Shown: positions 12,801 through 24,800 of the stretch, piece by piece
Numbering within the stretch: the first letter of the stretch is position 1
Layout: every line of letters begins with the position of its first letter
Origin: Aristolochia californica
Lineage: Eukaryota > Streptophyta > Magnoliopsida > Piperales > Aristolochiaceae
DNA length: 64,000 bases
Reading direction: 5' to 3'
Assembly (NCBI GenBank): GCA_029961685.1
Contig: JARWKL010000010.1
Span: 28,676,111 to 28,740,110 of the forward strand
The notes under the pieces: generated by a model
What the model was told of the DNA's origin: nothing
The model's database searches: none
Seen by the model: the letters and a program-made list of their open reading frames with translations, nothing else
Program-made: the position numbers and the translations under genes

Positions 12801-15800
12801 CCTTTCACCTCCATACTCAGTCCGCGGCATGCTGGGGCATGGTTTTCCTGCCACAGAACACAAATACAAACTTGGGATGGGCTGCCTTTCGTTCCTGCTT
12901 GCTTCAAATCGCCGCCACAAACAGACCTCCCCAAACTGTTCAACTGCCCCCAATCGCCGCCCCTCACTCACAGATCATCACCATCCACCCTCTCTTGCCA
13001 AAGGCAATAAACAAGGGCTGCCCCTTGATTCAATTGATATTAAAAAAAGCTTTTTATATGGAGACTCGAAGCAAAAGGTATATGTAAAAATCCGGATTTG
13101 GGTGAAGGAAGAGGAAAAAATTGAGAGAACAAGGAGAAAGGAGAAGAAGAAATTTCTGAAGAGCCTAAAAGGTTTTGTTGGGAACTTTGCACGAATTCCT
13201 AGACTTCTTACATAAGTGTTTTGAGTTACAAATTACAAAAATGCCCCTCTAAACTTAATAAACCTTAATCTCCTTTTATCTCCCTAACTACACATCCTAT
13301 GTACATAAAATTTAACCACTGATATAATTTAACATGCAGAACAAGATTACATAAATTTTTTTTACCACTAAAGCGGTAAAATGACCAAAATACCCTTGAT
13401 ATATTTTCTAACACTCCCTCAAACTGGAGCGTATATATCCAGGAGTCACAACTTGTTGCAGAATGATATAAATTCTCGCTTGCCAAAGGCCTAGGTGAAG
13501 ACATCTCCTAACTGATCTCCAAACCGAACAAACGGAATCACTACCTCCTCTTTCATCACCGCATCTTGAATGAAGTGGCAATCCACTTCTATATGTTTAG
13601 TCTTCTCATGGAAAACTGAGTTACTTACAATAAAGATCACATCCTGATTATCACAAAACATGTTTATCGGTTCATCCTGGTTGAAATCCAACTCATGTGA
13701 GACTGACCTAACCTACATCAACTCGCTCACTATGTGATCCATCACTTGTATTCAGTTTCTGCACTAGACCGGGCTACAACATTCTGTTTTTTACTTATCC
13801 AACGCACCAAATTTTCTCCTAGGAAGACCCAATATTTAGAGGTTGATTTTTTGTCCAATTTGGGCCCTGCATAGTATGCATTAGAGAAAACTTCTATCTT
13901 CATATAAATTGTTAGGTCTAAAGAAAAGACCTCTTGCCTGGTGCTTGTTTCAAATACCTCAAAATTTTTTGTGTAGCTTCTTAGTTATTTTCCAAGGACG
14001 TTCCGTAAATTGGCTCACTACACTTTTTGCAAAAGAAATGTCAGATCTAGTAACTGTTGCATAAATTAACTTTCCCACTAACCTCTAATACTTTGCTCTA
14101 TCATTTAATTCATCACTTTGTTCATCATGGAGATTATGTCCCACTTTCATTGGGGTATCAGTGGCTTGGCTCATAACAAACCATACCCTTGAAGTATATC
14201 TGTGACATATTTATGTTGTGTCATCACAACGCCTTCTTTACTTTTCGTCACTTCAATGCCATAAAGTATTTCAACGGTCCCAAGTCTTTAGTTTGGAAAT
14301 GTGTAGACAAATGAGATTTGGTATCCTCTATACTAGAAATATTATTCCCAGATAATATAATGTCACATACATAAACCAAAAGCACCACAATTCTAGAGGA
14401 CCTCTTCATCACAAACAAGGAGTGATCACAATAACTCGAGAACCCCATAGATACCACAACCTGGCTGAAATTTTCAAACCAAGCATGTGGACTATGCTTC
14501 AACCCATAAATCGCCTTCTTTAGTCTGCATAATTTATGTGTCTCCCCTTGAGCATCATATCCTGGAGGTTGCTCCATATATACCTCTTCTTCCAGATCAC
14601 CATATAAGAAGGCGTTTGTAATGTCCAATTGACGTAGGGACTATCCCTGATTCACTGCAATTGAGAGCAAAATACGGACAAACGACAAATGAGCAATAGG
14701 CAAAAAGGTTTCAAACACATCAATACCTAAGGTTTGAGTATACCCCTTCACAACCAATTGAGCTTTATACCGCTCAATAGAACCGTCTGCATTATACTTG
14801 ATAGTATAAACCCAACGACAACCAACAACTTTGGCCCCAAACGATAGATCACACAGTTGCCAAGTATCCCGATCAATCAAAGCATCAATTTCAACATCTA
14901 TAGCTTGCTTCCAATGAGGAGATGAGAAGGCCTCTTACATTGAAGAAGGTATAGTGCAAGTAGAAATGGGCAAAACAAAATTTTTAAAGGAGTCAGACAA
15001 GGAACAAAAAGACACATATTGAGATAATGGATACCGTGTACCTTTACCTTTCTTGACACCCTTCTTGAGTGCAATAGGAAGATGTAGATCATTACCTCAA
15101 GGATCTTGAGACGAAGTAGAGTCATGGTCCGGTGAGAGAGTTGGTGGTGATACTTCTTTTCGCATTTATATACCTGTAATGGTTTCTTTACAGTGATAGC
15201 TTGTGGCGGTCTAACGGGCTCATCAACTAGTACAAGGATAAGTAGTGCTGGTTTAGGTGAGACAACATGATCAAAAGGTAAATACACTAATGAAAAGAAT
15301 GGTTCATCCTCAAAGAAGGTAACATCAATAGATACAAATGTTTTTATAGTGGACAGTTAAAAATATTTGTACCCCTTTTGTGTGCAAGAGTACTCCAAAA
15401 AAACACATTTAATTGCTAGGGGAGACAGCTTATCCCTGGAAGACCCAAATACATGAGCAAAGCAGACACATCCAAACACACGGGGAGAAATAGATAATAA
15501 TGGTGCGGACGGCAAAAGAACCTACATAGGAATTTTTCCATCTAACACAGACAAAGACATTCTATTAACCAAGAAATTGGCTGTAAGAACAACATCACCC
15601 TAATAAGGCTTAGGCACATGCATATGTATCATCAATGTCCTAGCTACTTCCAGTAAATGGCGATTTTTACATTCAACTACATTTTGCTGAGGGGTAAAGA
15701 CACATTATGTCTGATAAATAATTCCCTATTCTTGACAAAAGTCTTAGAATTTATGACTCATGAACTCGAGGCCATTATCAGTACACAGGATATGAAATGA

Positions 15801-18800
15801 AGCTACAAACTGATTTTTTATTTCATTGAAGAACAGATTGAATACATCAAAAGCCTCAAATTTCTCTTTAAGAAGGTAAATCCAAGTACGCCTACTGAAA
15901 TCACCGATAAATGAAAAAAATACCTATGACTAAACCGACTAGTCATAGGACAAGGACCCTAGATGTCTGAGTGTACAATCTCAAATAGATGGCTGGTTTT
16001 ATGAGACGAGACTGGAAACAAACTTTTGTGATGCTTGCCTCGTTGACATGACTCACACTGAAAAGAAGAACAAGATGGAAATTCTGGAAAGACTTCAAAG
16101 TTAATTTTGCTTCAGATGGATGACCTAGCTGCAAGTGCCACCATAGAGGAGAATCTTCAGTATGTAACACCTGAATACTATTCTGTCGATGGTTTTTCGG
16201 GTAGTATAGCCTATCTCTCTCACGAGCAGAACCAATCATCTTCCTCGTCCTGAGATCCTAAAAAACACAATGAGTAGGATAAAATATGAGAGAACAACTC
16301 ATTGACTTTGCTAGCTAACTGATCGACATCAAATTAGAGGAAACTTGGGAACAAAAAGCATTGATTGAGAAGACAAAAAGGAAGTAGAAGTAACATTACC
16401 TACTCCTTGAATAGGAGAGGTAAAACCATATGCAAGATTAACATTTTTGACATAGACTCTTTTAAATCAGAAAACAATGACAACATACCTAACATGTGTT
16501 TGTAGGCTCCTGAGTCAAGAACCCAGGATGGTGACGAGTGAACATGATAAGTTGCCATACCTGAGTCAACACTGGTAGAACTAGGAACTGGGATGGAAGC
16601 AAGATCCTAAAAAACACAATGAGTAGGATAAAATGTGAGGGAACAACTCATTGACTTTGCTAGTTGATGGATCGATAACAAATTAGAGAAAACTTGGAAA
16701 CAAAAAGCGTTGATTGAGGAGACAAAAAGGAAGCAGGAGTAACATTACCTACTCCTTGAATAGGAGAGGTAGAACCATATGCAAGATTAACATTTTTGAC
16801 ATAGAGACTCTTTTAAATCATAAAACAATGACAACATACCTAACATGTGTTTGGAGGCTCCTGAGTCAAGAACTCAGGATGGTGACAAGTGTGTCAGAGC
16901 TAGGTGGTTCCGTCCACCATTGATGGGTTAGGTACTTAGCTTTCCGCACTTAACCGACCGGTCTTTTGGGTTGTATTGGCTAGGCGTTTGACATGGTATC
17001 AGAGCTGGTCACCACGTTCCGTGTTCGAATCCCGGGTGAAGTGGTAGGGAACGAGAACGGGAACGGTGGGTGTCAGAGCTAGGTGGTTCCATCCACCTGG
17101 GTGGTTCCATCCACCACTGATGGGTTAGGTACTTGGCTTTCCGCACTTAACAGACTGGTCTTTTGGGTTGTCTTGGCTAGGCGTTTGACAAAGTGAACAT
17201 GATACGCTGCCATACCTGAGTCAACATTGGTAGAACTAGGAATTGGGATGGAAGCATGAGCTATAGATGCAAAGGTTGAAGCAACAAAGATCTGGGCCAT
17301 GCGTTGACCAATCTGTTGTTGTTGCTGTATCAATTGTTGCATCTTATCTGGAGCATCTGGTGTAACCGACATAGAAGAAGCTAAACTCCCACTTCCACTA
17401 TCTGGAGTTGTAGAATTAACCCATGCAGCCTTCCCAAACTTAACCCAAAAGTTGTCAGAATAATGATTATTTCTGGCACAATGATCACACTTCCTTTTTG
17501 ACTTACCATCACCATGTCCTCTAGCTCTGCCTGGGCCTTCTCTACCTCGGCCTCTACCTCTACCTCTACCTCTACCTCTACTAGAGGAATCTGTAGGGGC
17601 TGATAGTGTTGGAAGCATTAAGAGCAATGACTTCCATTATTTTACCTCCTTTACTTGTTCTGGGTATAATAGTCTTCTCAACCCTCATAATCCAATTTAA
17701 AGTGGTAGAGAGTAGGGATCTTATCTAAGCTAACACCTGGACTTTAATAACACAAATTCAACACATAAACCATCCAAATTTTTTGTAACAAGTAGCTGAT
17801 TTTGCTGTTTTCTCAACTCATTTTCATCTGTAATAAACGGATGATATACATTGATCTCGTGCCATATGCCAAGGAATGAACTATAATATTCTTAACAGTT
17901 CGATTTCCTCTTTTCAACCTAAAAAAGTCTGTATACAAGTCATGAACTCGAGAGAGATTACTCTCCTATGCATATAAAGATTCTAGAGAGCCGCATAGTT
18001 TTTGTTGTGTCACAGTTCACCTGATTTCTAAGAGTAGAATCAATACTATTGACTATCCTCTGCCTCCCAATCATCATCTGGAGGTACTGGAGCATCATCT
18101 CGGATAAACTTTAACTTCCTTTCTACCATTAGGATACATTTTGACAAACTTACCCAATTAAGATAATTAGGCCCTGTCAATTTTTCCGAAGTAATCATGA
18201 TAGTATCCTTTCCATCAAACCCAAAATTTTCTCTAGCTGGGGTATAAATTTCTTTTGTCTCAGCCATAATACTGATATTTGATAACAAACTAACCAATTT
18301 AAGCTTCTAGACAATTTAAAGATTTATCTCCAATGTGGGCCCCACTCACAAATTAGGGTTAGGGCACAAAAATTGGATATGTGCACTTCAACAATCTAAT
18401 AACCTGTAATTCATAGCTATTTCAACCAATATCATGCAAAAGTGGTAGCAATTAGGGCTGACATCATCAATTGGATGATGACATAGGCATCCAACACTGG
18501 GTTGGGTGATGCAGATCTCAAAAAATCCCAATTAGGAACCCAATTAGGGCAATCAAAGTATAGAGAATCCTTCAATGATTCATAAAGGCCATTAGCCCTA
18601 AAGTTATGGCAGAGAAAAGAAGAAAAAAACTTAATTTTGATGAACTAGTTTCAAAACCTTGTAGTTTTTCTCCTTAGAGCTGGTGCTCCTCTTCAAAAAC
18701 GGGAAGAATCTATAGTAAAGGAGAAGAGGAGAGGAGAAATCTTGATTTGGGTGAAGGAAGAGGAGAAAATTGAGAGGAAAAGGAGAAATGAGAAGAAGAA

Positions 18801-21800
18801 ATTTCTCAAGAGCCTGAAAGGCTTCGTTGGGAATTGTGTACGGATTCCCAGACTTCTTAAATAGGTGTTTTAGATTACAAATTACAAAAAGACCCTTAGA
18901 CACTTAATAAACCTTAATCTTCTTATATCTCCCTAACTATAATCCTATGTTGATGAAAATTTAACACTGATATAATTTAACATGCAAAACAAGATTACAT
19001 AGAGAAAATTAACCACTGTAGTGGTAAAATGACCAAAATACCCCTGGACGGTAAATTGACCAAAATATCCATGGAGGGTAAAATGACCAAAATGCCCCTG
19101 GACGTATTTTTCTAACTGTATACATGGAGCAACCTCTTGAATATGTTGCGTAGGGTAACGTTGAAAATTATATCAGTTGAACAAAGTAATTTATCGTGTC
19201 AAGCAGTCTTATGGCGTGGTTCGATAAATCCGACAAATTACTATGTCTTTGGGGCTAACTAGAAGTCATTGTTGCCACTCGTTGTCTGTCTTGAACATAT
19301 CTTTCAGTATTGTGGTGTTATTTGCATATGTGGATGATAGTGTTGACAAATTGGTGTTAAAAGGTATTGAAGAGGTAAAGAAGCATCTTTTATAAAATTT
19401 TAAACTGAGGATTTGGGTCCCTCGATATATTTATGCCACAATGATGTGGCCAAACATATCATTTGTTGTGAGTATGTTCAGTTAGTTTATGGAGTGTGCT
19501 TGGAAGAGTCATTTGGAGGCAGCACTCAGGATATTAAGATATTTGAATGGAGCACTAGGAAAAGGATTGTAAAATATGAGCCACATGGTCATTTACAGAT
19601 TAGTGGTTATTCAAATGTAGATTATGCAGTGTCTAAGTTGGACTAGAACTCTACTTCTAGGTATCGTGTATTGTTGGTGAAAACTTAATTATTTGGAAGA
19701 GCAAGCAACAAAGCATTGTGGCTCGTTCTAGAGCAGAAGCTGAATACCAAGCAATGACTCATGTTAGTGAACTTCTTTCGATGAGATTAGTGTTGCAAGA
19801 GTTAGGCTTTCCTACCACAGAGGCCATGATGATGTATTGTGATAACAAAGTTCCAATTTTCATTACTAGTAACTCCAGTATTTCATAAACAGACCAAGCA
19901 TATACAAGTCGTTTGTCATTTTGTCCCTGATGCTGTGATGAGTAGATTAGTGGTCACTCCATATGTTAAATCTGCTTACCAGCTTGGTGCTATATTTAGT
20001 AAAGCCTTAGGCAAGTAAGAATTTGGGAATTTCTATTGTCAGTTGGGGTTTCTGGACATATACATTCCAACATGGGGGGGTGTTGAAATATATGTAGGGC
20101 ACTTTGGCCATTTCACTGTTGCATCCCTCATAGGTCAATAGTAACCTTGTCTTCGTGTTGGAGTTATGTGTTTCAATTTTCTTTTTATTCTGATATGTAT
20201 TTAGGAAGTTATGATAGTTCAAATGTGGAGGGGCATTATTGTAACTTTCCTGGTTTATCACTTAAGTGACTATATACTAAAAAAAGAGGTCATTTTTAGA
20301 ACCTGACATGTGGTGGGAATGCCGCACACTTGCCTCTTGTTTTCTCTCTCTCTCCTTTCTTCTTTTTAACCTCTAAATTCAATACCATATGTACTCTATA
20401 CTCCTTGTTCAGCTTTCTTAATGAATTCTATTTCTCATTGCTTTAAAATAATTTTTTGAATTATTTTGGGATGTAGATTGATAACAATGAGTGAATATTT
20501 TGACCAATTTGCTGTCAGAGAGAATTTGCTCATAGGTTGGGAGGCGAGGCCTTAATCTGTTAATGCAGTCAAGATCCCTATGTGAGCAGCAAATAGTGTT
20601 ACCTCCAAACTGCTATGTCCCACTCTTAAGTAAATGTTTAACAGATAAGGAAAAAAAAGCCAGCCAGTTGTTCAGGCAAGAGAGCTAGCAGATAGCAATT
20701 TCTTAAAGCCCTTTAGCTCTTGAAATACTCATGTAAGAGAGATTCCTTAATATATCTTTGCCATCTAATTCCAAATCCATTAACAAGACAATGGTCTAGG
20801 AAGCCCCAAGACATGGTACAAAGATAAGCGTTTCCTATTTGTTAAATATTCGTTCTTAGTTTCTTGTTTTATACAAACCTATAAAACTCTAGTTTTACCG
20901 TTCCATGTTTCTTCTCATTTTCAGCCCTAATCGAAATAGCATGGTTGTTGTTGGGCTTCTCTTGCATGTTATCTGTAATCTTTTTTTTTTTTTTTGAAAT
21001 AATGCTGAATTTTATTAAGAGAGCTCAAACGAGCAGATTACAAGAGGGGAAGCCTTCCAAAACAATGAGAGATTGCTAGGAGGTTCCGAATTTTGCCAAT
21101 TTTACCAGCCAAAGAATTAGTTGATCTAGGAATGAGGTTCCAATTACAATGAATGGATGACACAATGTCAGCAATACAATCAGTGATTGACCAGTGGCGC
21201 CAAGGAGGGGAGCTATCTTTTGAACACCAGCTGATGACAGTCTTTGAGTCTTCTTCGATAAGCAGCTTGCCATGAAGCTGCTCTTTAAAGATTTGGAGGC
21301 CGAATAGAAGAGCACTCACTTCAGCAGTATTTGAATCAGCAATACCCATCGGTTCAGCATAGGATAGAATAGGGTCTCTATTGCTCTCTACAAACACCAC
21401 CGGCTCCAGCCAGCCCAGGACAGCCTAAAGCACTACCATCAAAATTGAGTTTGATGTTGTCATAAGGGGGAGGATCCCAGGTGGTCATAACCGGATTCCT
21501 ACAGGGGCCCGCCATATGCACGATTAAACCCCAATTTTCTCGAAGGGAAATGCCTGATAGAGAAGCAAAATCCTTCATAGAATGTAACCAACTCGAGATA
21601 AGGCCCACTGCCTGAGAAGCTATATTGTTCGGGGTGCTATCCTTGGAGTTAAATCTCTGGTTATTTCGCTTGAGCCATATGCACAATGGGACATGTGCAA
21701 GGCATGACAAGAGAATTATCTTGCCCAGCCTAGGAAGGCGGATCTCCATAACCATCTCATAGGTGCTAAAAAGGTCCTGATGTAGCCCCATTTGGAGACC

Positions 21801-24800
21801 AATCTTCTGAAATATCTTCATCCAGACTTGCCAAGAAAAATCACAATGTAAGAGAATATGCTGGATTGTCTCGTCGCACACACTACAAAGGGGACAAGTA
21901 CGATCGGGGGTAGTGTAACCTCTTTTATGGAGGTTGTCAGAGGTGAGGATCTATTCCCTGATGGCTGTCCACACGAAGAATTTGATTTTACTAGGCGCTG
22001 AGAGCTTCCATGCCAGGTTTGCCTTGTGCTCATGCATGCTGTAATCTTACTTTCTAATGTGAGAGTAGGCGGATGCAACTGTGAATCGGCCATTAATGCT
22101 AGGCTTCCATGTCAGTTTATCGACTGAATGCTCCCGAATAGTAATGTTGCTGAGTCTGGAGAGGAGAGAGTAAAAAGCCAAAGTTTCCTCATCATTTAAT
22201 CTGTTATGATCCTGAGGTTAAGTACTTGGCTTTCCGCTACCTACCAGGCCGGTCTTTTGGGTAGTATTGGCTAGGTGTTTAACATTTGGTATCAAAGCTA
22301 TACCTCTGTTGTGAGTTCGAATCACAAAGGGGGCTACCTAGAGACCTGTGTAGTGGGCCGCCGTGGTAGTCGGCTCATAACGGTGGGGGTATTGTTATGG
22401 TCCTGGGGTTAAGTGCTTGGCTTTCTGCTACCTACCAGATCGGTCTTTTGGGTAGTATTGGCTAGGTACTTAACAACTGGTATCATAACATAATCCTCGG
22501 CAAAATGTAAGACTCCATGAGCGATCTCTCCAAGAATCATCCATTGAGTAAGAGAGGTCCCTCACCACCCTAGAGAGCCCCGGGAAGTCCTCGGAGAAGG
22601 GGCGGGGGCCGCACCATTCATCCAACCAAAAGAGGGTCTTTCCATTGCCTGTGTGAAAGGAAGTTGCATCTCTAAATATTGGGAGGAGCTTTTGAATTGA
22701 TTTCCATATCGGGGATAGGAGGCGAGTAGCGCCATCCTCCCTCCACTAGGCACCCAAAGGTTGAAGATAGAACCTGACCATATCACCCCATAGGTTGTTA
22801 TGCTTGATGTTGAAGTTCAAGATCCATTTGATCAAAAGGGCATTGTTCATCTCCTTAGTAGGCCTGATGCCTAAACCACCCTGATTGCAAGGCATGCAAA
22901 TATCCTTCCAACTCACCAAATGATATCTGAAGGTGTCCTTTGATCCTCTCCAGAGAAAACGTAGGCGCATGATGTCAATCCTGTTGCAAACGGAGGCCGG
23001 ACAATGCGTGAAAGCTAATAAATAGTTTGGTAGTCCTGCCAAACAAGACTTGAGGAGAGTGAGTCGCCCGACAGTGGATAAAAGCTTGCCCCTCCAAGTA
23101 GCTAGTCTTTTCTCAAATTTCTCAATGAGGGGGGACCAAAGCGTCGCCGAAGACCGAGAGTCAAAGAGTGGCAGTCCAAGATATGTAGTTGGCAAATTTC
23201 CCACTGACCACCCCAAATGGTCAGCCATGTCCTGAAGCACGGGTGAGTTAATATGATAGCCTAGAAGGGTGGTTTTCTTCCAGTTAATGTTTTGATCGAA
23301 AGCCAGTTCTAATAGTCCCAATACAACATGCAGTTTTCGGATCTGATCCATAGTACCAACCCCAAAGCAAATGGTATCGTCTGCAAACTGAAGGATCGAC
23401 ACATCAAAGGCTGCATAGTCCGTTGTGGGGAGGAGCCAACCCAGGTTTTTGGCCGAATAGATCAAAGATGATAGGTATATTCTGCTACCACATTGAAGAG
23501 GAAAGGGGAAAGGGGGTCTCCTTACCTGATTCCCATGGATCACTTAAAATACCCATAGACCGTTCCACTGAGCACCCCAAATGGTCAGCCATGTCCTAAA
23601 GCACAGACGAGTCAATATGATAGCCTAGGAGGGTGGTTTTCTTCCCGTTAATGTTCTGATCGGAAGCCAGTTCAAATAGTCCCAATATAGCATGTAGTTT
23701 TCGGATCTGATCCATAGTACCAACCCCAAAGCAAATGGTATCATCTGCAAACTGAAGGATCGACACATCAAAGGCTGCATAGTCCGTCGTGGGGAGGAGC
23801 CAACCCAGGTTTTTGGCCGAATAGATCAAAGAAGATAGGAATATTCCGCTACCACATTGAAGAGCAAAGGGGAAAGGGGGTCTCCCTGCCCGATTCCCCT
23901 AGATCCCTTAAAATACCCGCAAGCTGTACCATTGAGAAGAACGGAGTAGCTTGCAGAAGAGATGCAACTTTGAATCCAGAAGCGCCATTTTCCCCCGAAT
24001 ACCATCTTCCTCAGGAGAGTTTCGAGAAGCTTCCAATTAACTCTGTCAAAGGCTTTCTCAAAATCAAGCTTTAGGATGAATTTGGGAAGCTTTAAAGCCT
24101 TAAAATGGTGAATGAGCTCGTGACATGCCATGACCAAATCTAATATATTTCATCCCTTGATAAAAGCACTGGCCATGACGAATGGCAATAGGGAGAACTG
24201 CCCTGAGGCGATTGGCAAGGAGGCACGCAAGCACCTTATAGGCACTGGTGGTGAGATTGATCGGCCGAAAGTTAGATGGAAGTTCTGCCCCTTTTTTTTT
24301 AGGGATGAGAGCAATAAACGAAGCTCCGATGCTCCTATATCTGATGCCATGCTGATAGAACGAGTGGACCATGCAGGCAATATCGTCTCTGATGAAGGGC
24401 CAACATCGGAGATAAAATTCCCCGCTGAAACCATCCGGGCCCGGAGCACGATCCAAAGGAAGACCCAGTGCTGCTTTTTCAATTTCCTTACTGGAGAAAG
24501 GGAGCTCGATGAGACTAGCTGCGGCCAAAGGAATAGCCAGAAAATGAACCCTTTCGAAGAAAGGGCGAATTGGATGGCCAATGATCGGAAACAACCCTAT
24601 TGAGAACTTTGCCTATGGCGTTGCTGTATAACTGGAGCCAGTCGTTGTTGGCTAAGAAGACGGGGGGCTGTCTGCCATTTGACCAAGTGGAGGTTTTCCC
24701 AGATAGGGTAACCTCATCAAGATCTCAGCTGTCAATAAAGTCTATGTTATCTGTAATCTTGACTACATGAGAGCGACCACATGAAATTCATAGAATTTAT

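Larger units (their letters stand above)
13491..18297 (-). pseudogene. Copia gag-pol remnant (minus strand)
   Basis: In coding order: gag N-terminus [19 protein letters not shown] (18046-18297); a Gly/Arg-rich stretch and zinc knuckle [14 protein letters not shown] whose last Cys is replaced by Phe (within 17196-17627); pre-integrase [11 protein letters not shown] (15943-16239); RT N-terminal part [20 protein letters not shown] (14641-14880); RT fingers and palm [20 protein letters not shown] and [12 protein letters not shown] (14248-14628); RNase [21 protein letters not shown] (13491-13691). The RT catalytic box reads YVCD rather than YVDD. Stops and frameshifts are frequent and integrase is poorly preserved. 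Confidence 0.85.
13083..19117 (-). mobile_element. Minus-strand Copia element with both LTRs and TSD GTATA
   Basis: A 6035-bp insertion bounded by the 5-bp target duplication GTATA (13078-13082 and 19118-19122). The LTRs are 13083-13413 and about 18732-19117. A polypurine tract lies beside the 3' LTR (plus strand CTCCCTCAAACTGG at 13414). Internal order on the minus strand is gag, CCHC, pre-integrase, RT, RNase H. It interrupts a plus-strand Copia RT between VY(V/M) codons. A TRIM is inserted in it at 16892-17190. Many frameshifts make it non-autonomous. The right edge ends CT instead of CA, and a standard iMet primer-binding site beside the 5' LTR was not found. Confidence 0.88.
20983..24743 (-). 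mobile_element. LINE (L1-like, RNase H-bearing), minus strand, 17-bp TSD
   Basis: A 3.76-kb insertion with poly-A (plus-strand T run from 20983) at its 3' end and the 17-bp duplication ATGTTATCTGTAATCTT at 20966-20982 and 24744-24760. Minus-strand frames, 5' to 3': RT start with [18 protein letters not shown] and [20 protein letters not shown] (24100-24594); [13 protein letters not shown] and [10 protein letters not shown] (23826-24137); [11 protein letters not shown] (22746-23543, and again in a duplicated piece at 23596-23829); zf-[23 protein letters not shown] (21378-22093); RNase [14 protein letters not shown] and [12 protein letters not shown] (21038-21481). The endonuclease is missing, so it is 5' truncated. 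Frameshifts and a TRIM insertion (22202-22490) disable it. Confidence 0.9.

Noticed and set aside
12269..12971. Several overlapping 60-130 codon frames on both strands in the GC-rich stretch
   Set aside because: High GC content lowers stop frequency; no domains, so only the region as a whole is described.
24130..24603. 157-codon plus-strand frame opposite the LINE RT
   Set aside because: Antisense shadow of the RT frame, which shows clear RT motifs.
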